From Clostridia bacterium (lineage in GTDB: Bacteria; Bacillota; Clostridia; Oscillospirales; Acutalibacteraceae), in NCBI GenBank assembly GCA_017550625.1, contig JAFZOL010000018.1, forward strand, positions 41,254 to 105,253: a stretch of DNA of 64,000 bases. The letters are read 5' to 3'. A model generated the notes under the pieces. It had not been told where the DNA came from. It saw only the letters and a program-made list of their open reading frames with translations, and ran no database searches. Positions 51,643-61,600 of this stretch are shown in pieces; the first letter of the stretch is position 1; every line of letters starts with the position of its first letter. Position numbers and translations under genes: made by a program.

Positions 51643-54180
51643 ATAGTTGGTCGCGAAATAGTTCGTGATGCCGTCGGCGATGCCCTGTGCGAGCCACATC
51701 TGCGAATTATCATTCGTCAGGATCGCGCCCTCGGTGGGGTTCGTCATGAAGCCGGTCTCAATGAGCACCGACGGGCACTGGTTCATGCGCGTGACGAAGA
51801 ACGGATAGTATTTGATGCTCTTGTCGACTTTCGCAAAGTTCGTGTCGCCGGGATGATAGATATAGGTCTTGTAGACGTTCGAAAGCGACTGGTTGATGCA
51901 GTCCGCGAGCGGCATTGAATACGGCCTGAAATAGAACGTGTGCGTGCCCGCGTCGTTGGGGTTCGTGTTTCCGTCACAATGGATGCTGACGAAGAGATCT
52001 GGGTTATATTGCCCGATCATCGCCGTGCGCGCCTCAAGCGTGAGCGACGTGTCGTAAACGCGCGTCATGATGACGGTCGCGCCGCGGCTTTCGAGCATGG
52101 CCTTGGTTTTGAGCGCGATCGCGAGCGTCACGGTCTTTTCAGCGCAGGTATTGTCGGCGAGCGACGTGCCCGTCATATACCAGCCGCCGTGGCCGGCGTC
52201 GATCATGATCGTTTTGCCGGCAAGGCCTCCGTCGGCATGCTTTTTGAACGAGATAACGATCTGGTTCAGTTCGTTTTTGTAAATGTCAAAGCCGTAAAAC
52301 TGCCCGGCTTTTTTAAGATACAGGCGCAAAATCAGGCTGTCGCCCTGCTGATAGAGCTCCGCTTTCAAGAACGGCGAGGCGGCGGCGAACTGCAGCGCTT
52401 CGAGATTATAAAACTCGGCCGTGTGATGCAGGATGATATCCACGTGGTCTGCGGTAAACGCGCTGATGTTATAAGAATAGGAGTCGTATCCCCTGTAATA
52501 AGACTGCGGATTGCATTTGACGTTCACGGGAACGAACCAGTCGGAATTGATCACGATATCCGTGGAGGTCGGCGACGTATCGTCCACGTGGTCGATCACC
52601 ACTTTGTTCGAGGGCATCACGTAGCCGTTGTCGATCAGTTCGCAGTTGACGCCGTAAACGGTGTTGCCCGAAGACAGCACGTAGCGCAGATACCCTTCGC
52701 CCGAGAGCTCCATACGCTCGAGATAATCGAGCGTGCCGGCGGGCAGTGTGGAGCTGTCGGCGTGATAGGTGTCCTTTTCGGATATGGTGCCGAGCGTTTC
52801 GGTATCGTCGTTTTTGATCAGCACGACCTGCTTGACGCCGAGGCCGTTATCCACGTACGGCGACACGGCGTCGGCGTAGCCGATGCGGTTGCCGGACGAT
52901 TCATCGTTGTGATAGATATCGTATTCGAGCGTTTTGCCGCAGCTCTTGAACTCGAACGGATTGAGCCCCGGGTTGAGCGTCTTCGTGAAGCTGAACGAAG
53001 AGCCGTTCGAAAGCGAGTTGCCGTTGAGGATCAGCTTGCGCCCCGCGGCGGAAGAGCCGGAGATCGAGACGACGCCCGTAGAGGAATTCACGGAGATCCT
53101 CGACACCTGCAGGTCTTTCAGCTCGCCGTCGAAGATGAATCTCGAAAGATAGAGCGACGTGGAGCTCTGGTTGCGGATGAGCGTTTGGGCGGAGCGGAAC
53201 GCGCTGCCCTGAAAACGCTCCATGTTCCAGAGGGCGGTGAGCTCGTCCACGATCTCGGAAGAATAGTTCCACTCGGCGGAGCCGTTGAGCAGAAGGTCGT
53301 TGCGGTGCTCGCAGTAAAAGCGGATCGCCGGGAAGCTCGCGCCGGCGGCGTTCCAGCGGCCGATCACTTTGGAGAAGGAATTGAGCGTGTTGCGCGTGGA
53401 AGTGGCCTCCACCATCACGAAATCGGGCGACGTGCCGGAAAGCAGCGTCATGATCTCGGCGTCGGTGAACGAAACGGCGGCGTTCGCAGGGATCCTGATG
53501 CCGACGTCGAGCCTGTTCGGGAACAGCGAACGCACGTTCGGGTTGAACGATGCCGCGAGTGTGATGATATCCTGCGCGGTAGTTTTTGTCTCCGGGCAGA
53601 GCATGACGGCGTCGAAGCCGTAATTGCTGAGATAATACTGCGCGCGGTCAAGCGAAAGCGTGCCGTTTTTGCCGTAGATGAGAGAAGCGTCGAGCACGAG
53701 GACCTTTTTGATCCCCTTCTGATCGGCGTGACGGATATACTCGCGCAGAACGTCGACGTTGTTGCCGTAAGAATCGGTGAAACCAGCATAACGGTCTTCA
53801 AGATCGGGACGCAGGAAAACGGTATTGACGTCGTAGTTTCCGAAATCGGCGTAATAGAGGGCGGCTTCGTTATAAAGGTCGCCGTAAGTGCCCGTGGAGG
53901 CGGTTTTGACATCGAGATTAAGATCCACATATACGCCCAAAAGGTCCCTCGGCAGGGCCTTTTCGGCAAAATAAGCGTCAAGCTCCGGCGGCTGCTGTTC
54001 ATCCGCGGGGTTCACAACAGGCACGTCGGGCACGTTGATATCAACAGAGGGCCTGAAGATCGCGTCGAGCTTAGAACTTATTGATTCCGGCAGCGCGCCG
54101 GCAACATATAAGCCGCCGGCTATCACGAATAATGATAAGACGGCGAACAGGATGATCAGGACGATACGTTTCTTTTTCAC
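51640..54180 (-). CDS. Large multidomain N-acetylmuramoyl-L-alanine amidase
   Basis: An 846-residue cell-wall enzyme with an N-terminal membrane anchor (residues 6-28) and no lipobox. Residues of about 78-360 look like a TIM-barrel module of unclear family. A beta-rich middle of about 270 residues follows, then a C-terminal Amidase_3 domain from about 655: zinc ligands in DAGHGG and SIHCDG, catalytic Glu in IETGFMTN. The start is GTG at 54180 with GAAAGAGAG upstream. The Amidase_3 domain is the same type as CwlD but the protein is more than three times longer. It may bind and cut peptidoglycan during division or sporulation. Confidence 0.87.
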   Translation of the reverse strand: MKKKRIVLIILFAVLSLFVIAGGLYVAGALPESISSKLDAIFRPSVDINVPDVPVVNPADEQQPPELDAYFAEKALPRDLLGVYVDLNLDVKTASTGTYGDLYNEAALYYADFGNYDVNTVFLRPDLEDRYAGFTDSYGNNVDVLREYIRHADQKGIKKVLVLDASLIYGKNGTLSLDRAQYYLSNYGFDAVMLCPETKTTAQDIITLAASFNPNVRSLFPNRLDVGIRIPANAAVSFTDAEIMTLLSGTSPDFVMVEATSTRNTLNSFSKVIGRWNAAGASFPAIRFYCEHRNDLLLNGSAEWNYSSEIVDELTALWNMERFQGSAFRSAQTLIRNQSSTSLYLSRFIFDGELKDLQVSRISVNSSTGVVSISGSSAAGRKLILNGNSLSNGSSFSFTKTLNPGLNPFEFKSCGKTLEYDIYHNDESSGNRIGYADAVSPYVDNGLGVKQVVLIKNDDTETLGTISEKDTYHADSSTLPAGTLDYLERMELSGEGYLRYVLSSGNTVYGVNCELIDNGYVMPSNKVVIDHVDDTSPTSTDIVINSDWFVPVNVKCNPQSYYRGYDSYSYNISAFTADHVDIILHHTAEFYNLEALQFAAASPFLKAELYQQGDSLILRLYLKKAGQFYGFDIYKNELNQIVISFKKHADGGLAGKTIMIDAGHGGWYMTGTSLADNTCAEKTVTLAIALKTKAMLESRGATVIMTRVYDTSLTLEARTAMIGQYNPDLFVSIHCDGNTNPNDAGTHTFYFRPYSMPLADCINQSLSNVYKTYIYHPGDTNFAKVDKSIKYYPFFVTRMNQCPSVLIETGFMTNPTEGAILTNDNSQMWLAQGIADGITNYFATNY

Positions 54181-54204
54181 GGGTGCTGCTCTCTTTCGGG
54201 TCGA

Positions 54205-55071
54205 TTATACGTTATCTTCGTTCTCTTCGTTCTTTTTGATCTCCGACAAGATCACTTTCGCGTCGATGCGGTCGTAAAACTCCTTGAACCGGACGGAATA
54301 CCGCACAAGGCGCTCGCAGTTCTTGCAGTAGAACAGGGCTGAAAACGCCTGGTTGTTGCTGCGCCAGTCGCTCATTCGCTTCATGGGCTCGCGGCACGTT
54401 TCGCAAACGCACTGCAGCTTGCTTTTATCGATCTTGGGGTTGTTGATGTTCGTGATGTAAGAGGCCTTGAACAGCAATTTCTGATAGAACGCGCTGTCGC
54501 AGATCACGGCCTGCGCCAAAAGGGCGTCGCGGTCGAAGCATTTTTTGAGGCACCGAAGCCCCAAAAGCGAATCCTCGAGCGCGCGGTGGAACTTGCAGTC
54601 GGAAATGTCGATGCCCATCTCGATCGCTGCGTTCACGAGGCTTATTTGCTGGTTCCCCACGCTCACGATATACGCCTGACAGTATTTCTGCAGATCGAGA
54701 TACTGCGTGAGGAACGGGATGCCGTTGATGCGGCAGAACATCGAGAAGTTATCGTAGAGCACGCGGATGTCGGAATTGCCCCAAGACATGAACACGCAGC
54801 TTCTGCCGCCGAGCCATTTTTCGAAATCCGCCACGGCCTTCTGGAACGTGATGCCCGACGTCATATCCTCATTTGTGATATGCGTGAGGTTCTTCACGCG
54901 GCCGCTGAGCTTTTTGATGAGCTGCGAGCGGATGATCACTGAAAACGTGTCGATGACCTCAAGCTCGTCGTTGATCATCACGGCGCCGATCTCGAGGATC
55001 TCGTTGACGAAGCACTTTTTATACTTGTTATACGAATTGTTCCATTCCAGGTCCATGATCACGTAAAACAT
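54205..55071 (-). CDS. DnaQ-type 3'-5' exonuclease with C-terminal zinc ribbon
   Basis: A 288-residue protein. The N-terminal DEDDh exonuclease has Asp7 and Glu9 in MDLEW, a later Asp in SDIRVLY and the HRALED motif near residue 160. It resembles KapD-type enzymes. The C-terminal 80 residues carry CVCETC and CKNC pairs, a probable zinc ribbon. The ATG at 55071 has AAAGGAG 8 nt upstream; the longer TTG start overlaps that SD. It may process RNA or DNA; the family in Firmicutes is linked to sporulation and RNA turnover. Confidence 0.85.
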   Translation of the reverse strand: MFYVIMDLEWNNSYNKYKKCFVNEILEIGAVMINDELEVIDTFSVIIRSQLIKKLSGRVKNLTHITNEDMTSGITFQKAVADFEKWLGGRSCVFMSWGNSDIRVLYDNFSMFCRINGIPFLTQYLDLQKYCQAYIVSVGNQQISLVNAAIEMGIDISDCKFHRALEDSLLGLRCLKKCFDRDALLAQAVICDSAFYQKLLFKASYITNINNPKIDKSKLQCVCETCREPMKRMSDWRSNNQAFSALFYCKNCERLVRYSVRFKEFYDRIDAKVILSEIKKNEENEDNV

Positions 55072-55149
55072 CCGTCGCTCTCCTTTCAAAAATATCTCAT
55101 TTTATATTACCACACGCTTTTCTTTTTTTCAATAACCAATTCCTGAAAA

Positions 55150-55178
55150 TTGACATTCTGCGCGCGCGATGATATAAT
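55150..55178 (+). promoter_or_regulatory. Promoter of the C39-like gene
   Basis: A perfect TTGACA (55150-55155) and perfect TATAAT (55173-55178) are separated by 17 bp; the start codon is 32 nt downstream. Confidence 0.8.
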
Positions 55179-55210
55179 TATATAAGAGAAAATGAAACGA
55201 GGCTGAAAGA

Positions 55211-55765
55211 ATGCTCGAAAAACGGAATTATAAAATCAATTCGCAAATCGATTTCGGCGACGGGCTCATTAACGGCCAGGGCGTGGGCAAGATCAGCAAC
55301 TGCCGTTACGGGCTCTTTTCTGCCGGGTTTAACGCCTGCGAGATGATCGCGATCTATAACCTACTCAAACGCAGCGGCTATGAAGGGCACAAATTCGCGG
55401 ATATCTGCCGCGAGATGTACCGCAAAACGTGGGCGTTCTGGGGCGTGTTCGGCTCGAACGTATATATGCTGTACGCCTATTTTAAAAAGAACGGCATTCC
55501 GTATAAGCGGTTTTATAAGCTCAATAGTTTTAAGGAAGATCTGGATCGGACGGGGCTTGGCATCCTTTCGTTCTGGAACGCGGACAATCTTTTTAAGGGC
55601 ATCCACACCGTGTGCGTCGAGAAAACGGACAACGGCTACCGCGTCTATAACAAGTACAACAAGCTCACCACGCCGAAGGACTGCGAAGACTTTTCAGAGA
55701 TCACGCTTCCCCGCCGTTTTCTCGCGGGCTACACGATCGAGAAAAATAATCCGCAAAATGAGTAA
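55211..55765 (+). CDS. Predicted papain-fold (C39-like) protein
   Basis: A 184-residue soluble protein. FNACEMIAIYNLLKRSG at about 44-60 resembles the catalytic-Cys helix of C39-like peptidases, and GIHTVCVEK near residue 135 could supply the His. No signal peptide, membrane segment or double-glycine substrate is nearby. I am not certain that it is an active peptidase. It has a strong promoter and lies between the exonuclease and aquaporin genes. Confidence 0.6.
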   Translation: MLEKRNYKINSQIDFGDGLINGQGVGKISNCRYGLFSAGFNACEMIAIYNLLKRSGYEGHKFADICREMYRKTWAFWGVFGSNVYMLYAYFKKNGIPYKRFYKLNSFKEDLDRTGLGILSFWNADNLFKGIHTVCVEKTDNGYRVYNKYNKLTTPKDCEDFSEITLPRRFLAGYTIEKNNPQNE

Positions 55766-55771
55766 AATACC

Positions 55772-55800
55772 TTGCAAATTTGCGGATTCGGAATTATAAT
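55772..55800 (+). promoter_or_regulatory. Promoter of the aquaporin gene
   Basis: TTGCAA at 55772-55777 and TATAAT at 55795-55800 are separated by 17 bp. Confidence 0.75.
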
Positions 55801-55830
55801 ATAATTAACCAAATGAAAGGAGACTAAACA

Positions 55831-56511
55831 ATGAAAACCAAGAACTTCAAAGCGTATATCGCCGAGTTCATCGGCACCTGCGTTCTCGTGGTGTTCGGCT
55901 GCGGCACGGCCACGCTCATCGGCTGCGACGTGCAGGGCGGGTATCTCGCCACGGCGTTCGCGTTCGGTCTTGTGATCGTCGCGATGGCGTATTCCATCGG
56001 CAACATCTCGGGCTGCCACATCAACCCCGCCGTTTCTCTCGGCCTTCTGATCAATAAGAAGATCGGCATTTACGACTTTATCTGCTATGTCATCGCTCAG
56101 GTGCTCGGCGCGATCGCCGGCGCCGGCATCCTGCGGATCTTCTTCGACGCCGAAACCGGCCTCGGCACGAACGGCATCGCGAACGTGCCCGGCGAAGGCG
56201 CGAAACAGATCATCCTCGCGCTCGTCATCGAATGCATCCTCACCTTCGTGTTCGTGCTCGCCATCCTCGGCGTCACCTCGAAAGCAAAGAACGGCCAGAT
56301 CGCCGGCCTTGTGATCGGCCTTACCCTCGTGCTCGTCCACATTCTCGGCATCGGGCTGACCGGCACGTCCGTCAACCCCGCGAGAAGCATCGGCCCCGCC
56401 CTCTTCGTCGGCGGCGAAGCTCTTAAGAACGTGTGGATCTTTATTGTCGGTCCGCTGGTGGGCTCCGCGATCGCGGGCTTCACCTGGAAAGCCATCGGCA
56501 ACAAAGACTGA
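55831..56511 (+). CDS. Aquaporin / glycerol facilitator (MIP family)
   Basis: A 226-residue channel with six membrane segments and two NPA boxes, HINPAVS at about 63-69 and SVNPARS at about 178-184. The narrow-filter residues look more like a water channel than a glycerol facilitator, since the position after the second NPA is the Arg of NPAR with small neighbours. GAAAGGAG precedes the ATG. A perfect terminator follows. Confidence 0.93.
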   Translation: MKTKNFKAYIAEFIGTCVLVVFGCGTATLIGCDVQGGYLATAFAFGLVIVAMAYSIGNISGCHINPAVSLGLLINKKIGIYDFICYVIAQVLGAIAGAGILRIFFDAETGLGTNGIANVPGEGAKQIILALVIECILTFVFVLAILGVTSKAKNGQIAGLVIGLTLVLVHILGIGLTGTSVNPARSIGPALFVGGEALKNVWIFIVGPLVGSAIAGFTWKAIGNKD

Positions 56512-56526
56512 TTTACATAATCTCCC

Positions 56527-56551
56527 GCCCCGAGAAATCGGGGCTTTTTTT
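56527..56551 (+). terminator. Terminator after the aquaporin gene
   Basis: A perfect 7-bp GC stem (GCCCCGA 56527-56533, TCGGGGC 56538-56544) capped by a GAAA tetraloop is followed by seven T. Confidence 0.9.
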
Positions 56552-56576
56552 GTACAAAGATATTTGAAAATAGATA

Positions 56577-56605
56577 TTTACAAACACAAAATGTTATGCT
56601 ATGAT
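56577..56605 (+). promoter_or_regulatory. Promoter of the rubredoxin gene
   Basis: TTTACA at 56577-56582 and TATGAT at 56600-56605 are separated by 17 bp. Confidence 0.7.
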
Positions 56606-56645
56606 GGGCTTGCAATCGCAAATAGTTTGAAAGGAGCACTGTAAC

Positions 56646-56801
56646 ATGAAGTATATTTGTGACGCCTGCGGCTGGGAATACGACGAGGAGCTCGGCGATC
56701 CCGATAACGGCATCGAGCCCGGCACGAAGTTTGAAGACCTTCCCGAAGATTTTGAATGCCCGATCTGCGGCGTCGGTAAGGATATGTTTACCGAAGAATA
56801 A
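56646..56801 (+). CDS. Rubredoxin
   Basis: A 51-residue iron protein. The iron ligands are two CxxC pairs, Cys5/Cys8 (CDACGW) and Cys38/Cys41 (CPICG), with the typical acidic body and the DPDNGI and FEDLPEDF segments between. Rubredoxins pass electrons to oxygen- or peroxide-reducing enzymes in anaerobes. GAAAGGAG lies upstream of the ATG. Promoter and terminator flank it, so it is a monocistronic gene. Confidence 0.95.
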   Translation: MKYICDACGWEYDEELGDPDNGIEPGTKFEDLPEDFECPICGVGKDMFTEE

Positions 56802-56813
56802 AATACAGCAAGA

Positions 56814-56840
56814 AACGCCGGGGAGTCCCGGCGTTCTTTT
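56814..56840. terminator. Terminator after rubredoxin
   Basis: A 9-bp stem (AACGCCGGG 56814-56822, CCCGGCGTT 56827-56835) with a GAGT loop is followed by CTTTTAT. It lies at a convergent junction. Confidence 0.82.
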
Positions 56841-57318
56841 ATATGGAGATATGCTCCGTTTTCGCGCACGTGACGCGGATGAGGTCCGTCGGTGAGAGCG
56901 TAAGCTGCACGCCGAGGCTCCCGCCGCTGAGGGCTATTTCATCGAACAATAAGCAGCTGTCGTCGATCACGGTGTCGAAGGGCTTTTTCATACCGATCGG
57001 CGAGCATCCGCCGCGGATGTAGCCTGTCACGTCCTTGAGGTCCTTCACGTGCAGCATTTCCACGTTCTTCTCCCCTACGCTTCTCGCCGCGGCTTTGAGA
57101 TCGAGCTCTTCTGCGACCGGGATGACGAAGACGTAATGCTTGCCCGTTTTGCCGGTGCAGACGAGCGTTTTGAAGGTGCTGTCGTAGCTGAGCCCCAAAA
57201 GGTCCGCTACGTGCGTGCCGTCGATGAAATCTTCACATTCGTAATAACGCACGCCGTAAGGGACGTTCTCACGCTCGAGCTGGCGCATGGCGTTCGTCTT
57301 TTCCTGTTTTTGCGCCAT
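56839..57318 (-). CDS. ybaK: Cys-tRNA(Pro)/aminoacyl-tRNA deacylase, YbaK/EbsC type
   Basis: A 159-residue trans-editing enzyme that hydrolyses mischarged aminoacyl-tRNA. The fold markers are FKTLVCTGKTGKHYVFVIP with its Lys and the GYIRGGCSPIGMKK loop. The ATG at 57318 lies 5 nt after the stop of the upstream gene, with GGTGAT nearby; a GTG four codons earlier overlaps that stop. Co-transcribed with the upstream MBL and YfhO genes, but no functional link is evident. Confidence 0.92.
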   Translation of the reverse strand: MAQKQEKTNAMRQLERENVPYGVRYYECEDFIDGTHVADLLGLSYDSTFKTLVCTGKTGKHYVFVIPVAEELDLKAAARSVGEKNVEMLHVKDLKDVTGYIRGGCSPIGMKKPFDTVIDDSCLLFDEIALSGGSLGVQLTLSPTDLIRVTCAKTEHISI

Positions 57319-57323
57319 AATGA

Positions 57324-58631
57324 TCACCAATCAAAGTATTCCACGCTCTGCCGGCCCTCAAAACGGGCGCGCAGGGCGTTTTTGTATTCCTCGGTATAGG
57401 AATAGTTCCAGAGCCTTAAAACACCGTTAAAGTCCTCAAGGACCTCGTCGGGGTACAGTTTGATGCGATTCTCTTTCAGCGGGAACGTGAATTCCACCGT
57501 CCCGTCGGACGCGATGAAGCAGTGCTTCGCGATCTCAACGGATCTGCCGTTCGCCGGATACCGGTAGAATTCTTCATCGTATTTGATCTTCGTGGTCGGG
57601 AACAGCACGGCGTTCGCGTGCGCGAGGTCGTAAAAAGCTGGCGTCGTGCCGAAATGCCCGTGATGCGCCTGCTGCACGATATCGCAGGACAGATACTTTG
57701 GAAAGCGGCGTTCGAGGATCGCGCTTAATACATGGCCTGCGTCGCCCGGGAAGCAGATCTTGTCGTCGCCGACCTCGGCCATGATTACCGTGGACGAATC
57801 GTTGTAGTTTTCGAGCGGTTCGGGACAAAGATCTTCGTGCGTGCACAAAACGGTGATCTTCAGATCCTTTACGCGGAACGTATCGAGGGCGTGCGTTTTA
57901 TAGCGCGGGACGTTTTTCTCTTTTATAAGCGTGCAGAATCTTCGCGTAAACGTGCGGTCCTGCGTGCCGAAAACGGACGTCGGCAAAGACTCTTCCGGCA
58001 CGAAGTTCTCGTACACGGCCTCCACGTTCACGTCTTTCTGGTATTGCAGAACGTCCATGAACTTTGCGATATGGTCGTCATGGCCGTGGGTGAAGAACCA
58101 GCCGCTGACCGTTACCGGCATGCCTTCGGGCGTATGCTGACGCAGGAAGTCCGCGATGCGGTAGTCGTCGCGCACCGAATACTGGTGTGCGCTGTCAATG
58201 ATGAAAAACGAACCGTCGCCGAGTTGAAAGATATAGCACATGCCGCAGTCGATCAGCGAATGGTCGATCTCGTACTGCCAGAACCTGACGGGGCACTTCG
58301 GCTCCCCTGCCGCCGGATCGGGATAAGGCTTCCCTTCCGGATCGGCGATCAGCGAAAACGACGCGTCGCTGCCGTCATAAAGGAAGATAAATCTGCCGTA
58401 TACATCGCTGTAATACGAAACAGAAAACACGGATTCGATCTCGTTACGTGTTTCATCACCGAGCCCGAAGCGCGACGCGAACGAGGACATTTCGTCCACC
58501 GTGAGCGTCGGGACGTTTCGGAAACGATATAAAACGGCGCCGTCCCCACAGTCATAGGTGAGGACAACGTCGTTTTTCAGCATATGTTTCAGATCATTCA
58601 GGATCTGATCCGTCGGGTTCAGGCATTCCAT
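57324..58631 (-). CDS. Metallo-beta-lactamase-fold hydrolase
   Basis: A 435-residue protein with the zinc motif THGHDDH near residue 186, a downstream DAGH-like GDAGH and HHGHFG. The N-terminal 110 residues are a separate beta-rich domain. Overall form resembles ComEC-C-terminal-like hydrolases without the membrane part. The ATG at 58631 overlaps the YfhO gene end by 38 nt; no clear SD is seen and a later ATG at 58583 is possible. Substrate unknown. Confidence 0.78.
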   Translation of the reverse strand: MECLNPTDQILNDLKHMLKNDVVLTYDCGDGAVLYRFRNVPTLTVDEMSSFASRFGLGDETRNEIESVFSVSYYSDVYGRFIFLYDGSDASFSLIADPEGKPYPDPAAGEPKCPVRFWQYEIDHSLIDCGMCYIFQLGDGSFFIIDSAHQYSVRDDYRIADFLRQHTPEGMPVTVSGWFFTHGHDDHIAKFMDVLQYQKDVNVEAVYENFVPEESLPTSVFGTQDRTFTRRFCTLIKEKNVPRYKTHALDTFRVKDLKITVLCTHEDLCPEPLENYNDSSTVIMAEVGDDKICFPGDAGHVLSAILERRFPKYLSCDIVQQAHHGHFGTTPAFYDLAHANAVLFPTTKIKYDEEFYRYPANGRSVEIAKHCFIASDGTVEFTFPLKENRIKLYPDEVLEDFNGVLRLWNYSYTEEYKNALRARFEGRQSVEYFDW

Positions 58632-61600
58632 CGGTCGTTTCGATCTTCAATTCGGGCTCAATCGGTTCTTCATCGGTATCCGGTTCGCAGAAGAGCGCGA
58701 GGTTGTTCTTGTTTTTCTTCCATCGCGGCATTTTGACGGCAAATTTGAAAACCAACAGGATGATCGCGATGACGAGGGCGACAAGCGAGATCTTTATGCC
58801 TTTTTCAAGGCCGTTCGGCTGATAATCGAACTCGACCGTATGCTCGCCCTGCCCGATCTTGACGCCGATAAAAGCGTTGCCGATCGCAAAGGCGTCGCCT
58901 TCGGTGTTGTCGGTCTTGCCGAGCGTGAGGCCGAAGATCTTTTTCGGCGCGGCGTTCGTGTGGTCGTATTTGACGAGCTCGCCGTCCACATAGATCTTCC
59001 AGCTCTCGTCGTACGGGATCGAGGTGAAGAGCACGGCGTTTTCGTTCGTCACGTTGATCGTGCCGGTGAAATGGGACTCGGTGAAGCTGTCGAGCTTCAG
59101 CGTGCCGTTATCGAGGATCTTCTGATAGGCGGTTTCGAACTCTGCGCCGTCAAGCTTGGCGCAGGAGAAATAGATGTTCGTGCCGGAATTGGATTCGGTG
59201 AGCGTATAGGCGACTGAGATCCTGTCGCCCTTTTTGAGCTCGCCGAGGTCGAGGATGAACGGCGCCACGCTCGTGCTCGTGTAGCGGTAAGAGAAGGCCG
59301 GATCTTTCTCCTCTCCCGCTTTCACGATGATGTCGCTGATGCCGGAACTGCCGGCGTGCACGTAGTAATGGCCGTCCTCGTCCACGTCAACGTAGGTCTC
59401 GAGCGAGGCGGGCTTGCCGGACTCGTTCTTCGAAACGTAGAACAGGGCGCCCGCGTTGATATTGAATAACGACACGCTGTCGAGATTCGTCTGCGTGAAA
59501 TCGGTGGCGCGCACCTTGACCATCACGTCGTCGATCCCGACCGAGCGTTCGAGCAGCGAATTCTGCACCTCGAAGGGATTGGAGTTGGTCGTGATCCAGT
59601 TTTCGATGTCGCCGTCGACCGAGAACGCGAGCGGCAGGAAGTATTCGTATTTGTAAGCGGTGAACTTGTCGTTCGCCGCGACCCTGTCGTAGGTATCGCT
59701 CTCGGAGAGCAGGCTGCGGTTGTCGTAAACGTATCTTAACGAGAAGAAGGAGTTAAAGATCGGCGTCTGCGGATAATAGGTGTAGCTGTTGATGTTGTTG
59801 CCGAAAAGGCCGAGCGACTTCATCACGTTCGACGTGCGCTCATACGCCATCGACGAGAACGTGGAAACGCCGTGATAACCGTACCAGCAGGGGTCCATGC
59901 GGGCGCGCAGTTTCGAGAGCTCGGTGCGGTAGAAGAGCTCTTCTTCGTTCTCTTCCACCTCGGCGACGATCGAACGGTAGGCGTCGTAATCGCCGGTATA
60001 ATCCGATTTCTTCTGCGACATCACGTAACGCGGCGTATTGCCGAACAGAAGCTCCACCACGACGAGGAACACAAGGATGCGCGCGACGGTTTTACTCTCA
60101 TACCGGTCAGAGCGCATGAGCCCGAGCCCGATCACGTACACGACAGCCATCACAACGGCGAGGATCATCGAATAGCGGCTCACGTTCTGTACGCCGAGCT
60201 TGGATACGAGCATCACGAACGCGCAGATGCCGAAGCCCGACACCACGTAGAATTTGCGCGGGACGGCGTCGAGATGCGTGATCGCCTCATAGGCGAGGAT
60301 CAGCAGGAAAAAAGAATAGGCGAACGAGAAGCGGTAAGGCAGGTCGTTCGGGAAATGCAGGCCGTGCCAGACGAAGTTGAGTTTATTGACGTTGAAGCTG
60401 AAATAGAACAGCACGAGCACGAGGAACGCGCAGACCTTTTTCTTTCCCTTGATCCGGTCGGACAGGAAAAAGAATGGCAGCAAAAGCAGGGTGAGCAGGC
60501 CGCAGTAGACGTTCGGGATCACGTTGTTGCCGCTGGAACGGATCGTGGTCTCAACGCTCGGCAGGTGGTTCGCGATAAAGTCGAAGATGTTGAAATAATA
60601 GCTGATCGTCTCGGGCGCGTTCGAGGACGTGGCGGAGGAGCTTTGCAGCGTGAAGATCACGGGCAGCAGCGAGAAACACGCAAGGGCGAACGCGAGGAAT
60701 GACGAGAGCGCGAACGTAAAACCTGAGGCAAAAAAGCGTGAATTGCGAAGCGAGAAGCCCGTTTCGATCTTGAGCGGTATCGGCGTGGGCGCGGGCGTTT
60801 CGTCTTCCATCTTCTCAACGACTCTTTCCTCAACGAGCTCAGAGAAGAACGGTTCCGCGTTCTGCGGCTGAATGACGTCTTCCGTCGCGTCCTCCGCGGC
60901 GGGAACGGCTTCGGGATTTTCCTGAAGGCTGAGCATCTCCATCGTCTCAAGCGGGATGCGCTCCACGTTGTCTTCTTTCACAACGAGGCCGTGCGCGGCG
61001 TAAGGATCTTCCGCCGTCACATTTTTCTTTTCGTCGACCGCTTTGCGCAGCGTAGCGAGGAAATCGTAGTTCGAGAAATAATAGAACAGGAAGTAGATCA
61101 CGGACAGGATACACACCATGTAGGCCATGTAGTAGTTCGTGACCATGGTGTACCAGAGCGCGCAGATATACAGAATGGGGCGCTTTTTGTCGATGATCTT
61201 TTCGATGCCGAGCATCACGAGCGGGAACACGCACATCGCGTCGAGCCACATGATGTTCCACGAATACGCGATGAAATAGCCAGAGAACGTATACATCAGG
61301 CCGAACGCGATGCTGAACACCGAGGGCTTTCTGCCTGATTTGTTGATGAAATACGTGAACGCGACGGAAGAAAGGATTGCCTTGAGCAGGATGATGAGGG
61401 CTATCGCCTCGGGCATGTTCTTATGGCCGGTCAGCAGCACCACGTAGGTGAAGGGCGACGAGCAATAATTGAAGAAATTGCCCAGAAAGCCCCCGCCGAG
61501 ACCGGACGTGAACGAATACAAGAGCGTTTTGCCCTGCACGACCCTGTCGTATACTTCTGCGACGAGCGGACCGTATTGATGATAGAGGTCCATGCGCAGG

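Noticed and set aside
50277..51713. N-terminal extension of TmcAL through ackA
   Set aside because: The frame stays open by chance across the opposite strand of ackA; the conserved TmcAL N-terminus begins at 50276.
51940..54084. 714-residue plus-strand open frame across the large amidase
   Set aside because: It mirrors the amidase on the other strand, is rich in Arg/His/Val as such mirrors are, and has no SD or family motif.
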